Of a stretch of 64,000 nt of DNA, positions 63,733-64,000 are shown one piece after another. The position numbers and the translations under genes were made by a program. Source of the DNA: Lichenostomus cassidix (taxonomy: Eukaryota > Chordata > Aves > Passeriformes > Meliphagidae); NCBI GenBank assembly GCA_008360975.2, contig CM039211.1, positions 68,476,565 through 68,540,564 on the forward strand, written 5' to 3'. Position 1 is the first letter of the stretch. Each line of letters starts with the position of its first letter. The notes below the pieces were generated by a model. The model searched no databases, was not told the origin of the DNA, and was given only the letters and a program-made list of their open reading frames with translations.

Positions 63733-64000
63733 ATGAAAGAGCTCCTGCAGATCATCATCATCCTGGATTCTATGGTTGCAACTGAAACATTCATAGTACC
63801 CCAACCAAAAGCTAACGTTTGGCGATCTCTCGCCGAGTCTCTGGGACAAAAAGGTTTGTGTCTAGGCATGGACAGAGCAGAAGATCCTATCCAGTCCTGT
63901 TTGTTGGGAATCCCACTGAAACTGAGAGAATTTCCTTTTATAGACAAATTAGTAAATAACCACTGGGGTTCGGCAGCTGCCTGGGACAATTTTGTCACAG
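63733..64000 (+). CDS. env: retroviral envelope glycoprotein, N-terminal 89 codons (cut by window end)
   Basis: The frame opens 25 bases after the pol stop and stays open to the window edge. MKELLQIIIILDSMV is a short hydrophobic segment, likely a signal peptide core. It is followed by surface-subunit sequence with NVWRSLAESLGQ, GLCLGM and SCLLGIP. The spacing of Cys and the CL-GIP pattern resemble the start of avian alpharetroviral surface subunits. Env binds the cell receptor and drives fusion, but the receptor region, cleavage site and transmembrane subunit lie outside the window, so intactness is unknown. Confidence 0.8.
   Translation, partial: MKELLQIIIILDSMVATETFIVPQPKANVWRSLAESLGQKGLCLGMDRAEDPIQSCLLGIPLKLREFPFIDKLVNNHWGSAAAWDNFVT

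Larger units (their letters stand above)
57268..64000 (+). mobile_element. endogenous retrovirus, alpha/beta class (ERVK-like), 3' part outside window
   Basis: The order is 5' LTR, primer binding site, leader, gag, frameshift signal, pro-RT, RNase H-integrase, then the start of env. The gag layout (single zinc knuckle), the protease box DSGADITII and the D,D-35-E integrase place it in the alpha/beta retroviral assemblage common in birds. The env start looks alpharetroviral. Long open frames suggest a fairly recent insertion. One frame break in pol and a changed RT catalytic box suggest this copy alone cannot replicate. The 3' LTR and target duplication lie beyond the window, so age cannot be estimated here. 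Confidence 0.95.

Noticed and set aside
1..64000. CRISPR arrays, operons, tRNA or rRNA genes
   Set aside because: No spaced direct repeats, cloverleaf or rRNA signatures were seen, and the sequence is vertebrate nuclear DNA.

Overview
This is a bird nuclear genome window. The evidence is AT-rich single-copy DNA, repeated copies of CR1 LINEs ending in the avian-type 3' tail (variants of ATTCTATGATTCTGTG), a solo LTR matching a very common avian ERVL-type family, and a near-complete alpha/beta-class avian endogenous retrovirus (ERV) at the right edge. I see no bacterial features, no tRNA or rRNA, and no host exon that I recognise. Most short open frames in positions 1-57,260 look like chance. 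A songbird would fit the ERV load, but the species cannot be read from this sequence.

Layout. 1-10,140: AT-rich intergenic DNA with T-rich runs. 10,140-10,500: an isolated GC/CpG-rich block with a good CTCF-type core. 10,500-16,830: intergenic, with an A-rich block at 14.25-14.39 kb. 16,830-18,110: a GC-richer stretch with a 188-codon open frame, possibly an old LINE 5' part. 18,237-20,020: a nest of CR1 copies in both orientations, into which a 463-bp class-I-like solo LTR has inserted (4-bp target duplication). 20,020-30,040: intergenic with a ~197-bp (CCTT)n tract. 30,045-30,600: ERVL-type solo LTR. 36,290-36,682, 42,795-43,150 and 44,550-45,105: three further plus-strand CR1 3' ends; a 255-bp minus-strand solo LTR with a perfect 6-bp target duplication lies at 44,271-44,525. 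45,110-57,264: intergenic.

The endogenous retrovirus occupies about 57,268-64,000 (plus strand) and runs off the window. In order it has a 5' LTR (~501 bp, TATA-like box and AATAAA), a primer binding site, a ~530-nt GC-rich leader with a dimer-type hairpin and a strong splice donor, gag (688 codons), a textbook -1 frameshift signal (A AAA AAC touching the gag stop, followed by sequence that folds as an H-type pseudoknot), pro-RT, RNase H-integrase and the first 89 codons of env behind a splice acceptor. Two lesions or oddities mark the copy: a one-base frame break at the end of the RT region (~61,700), and serine in place of the aromatic residue of the RT catalytic box.

The most unusual point is in the leader. 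A 166-codon, Arg/Lys-rich open frame starts at the primer binding site. It lies in the same frame as gag, separated by a single UAG and ten sense codons. If the leader donor is spliced to the env acceptor, the same frame reads into env without a stop. That layout would allow a long basic leader peptide on Env (and perhaps an extended Gag), and it needs testing in sister copies.
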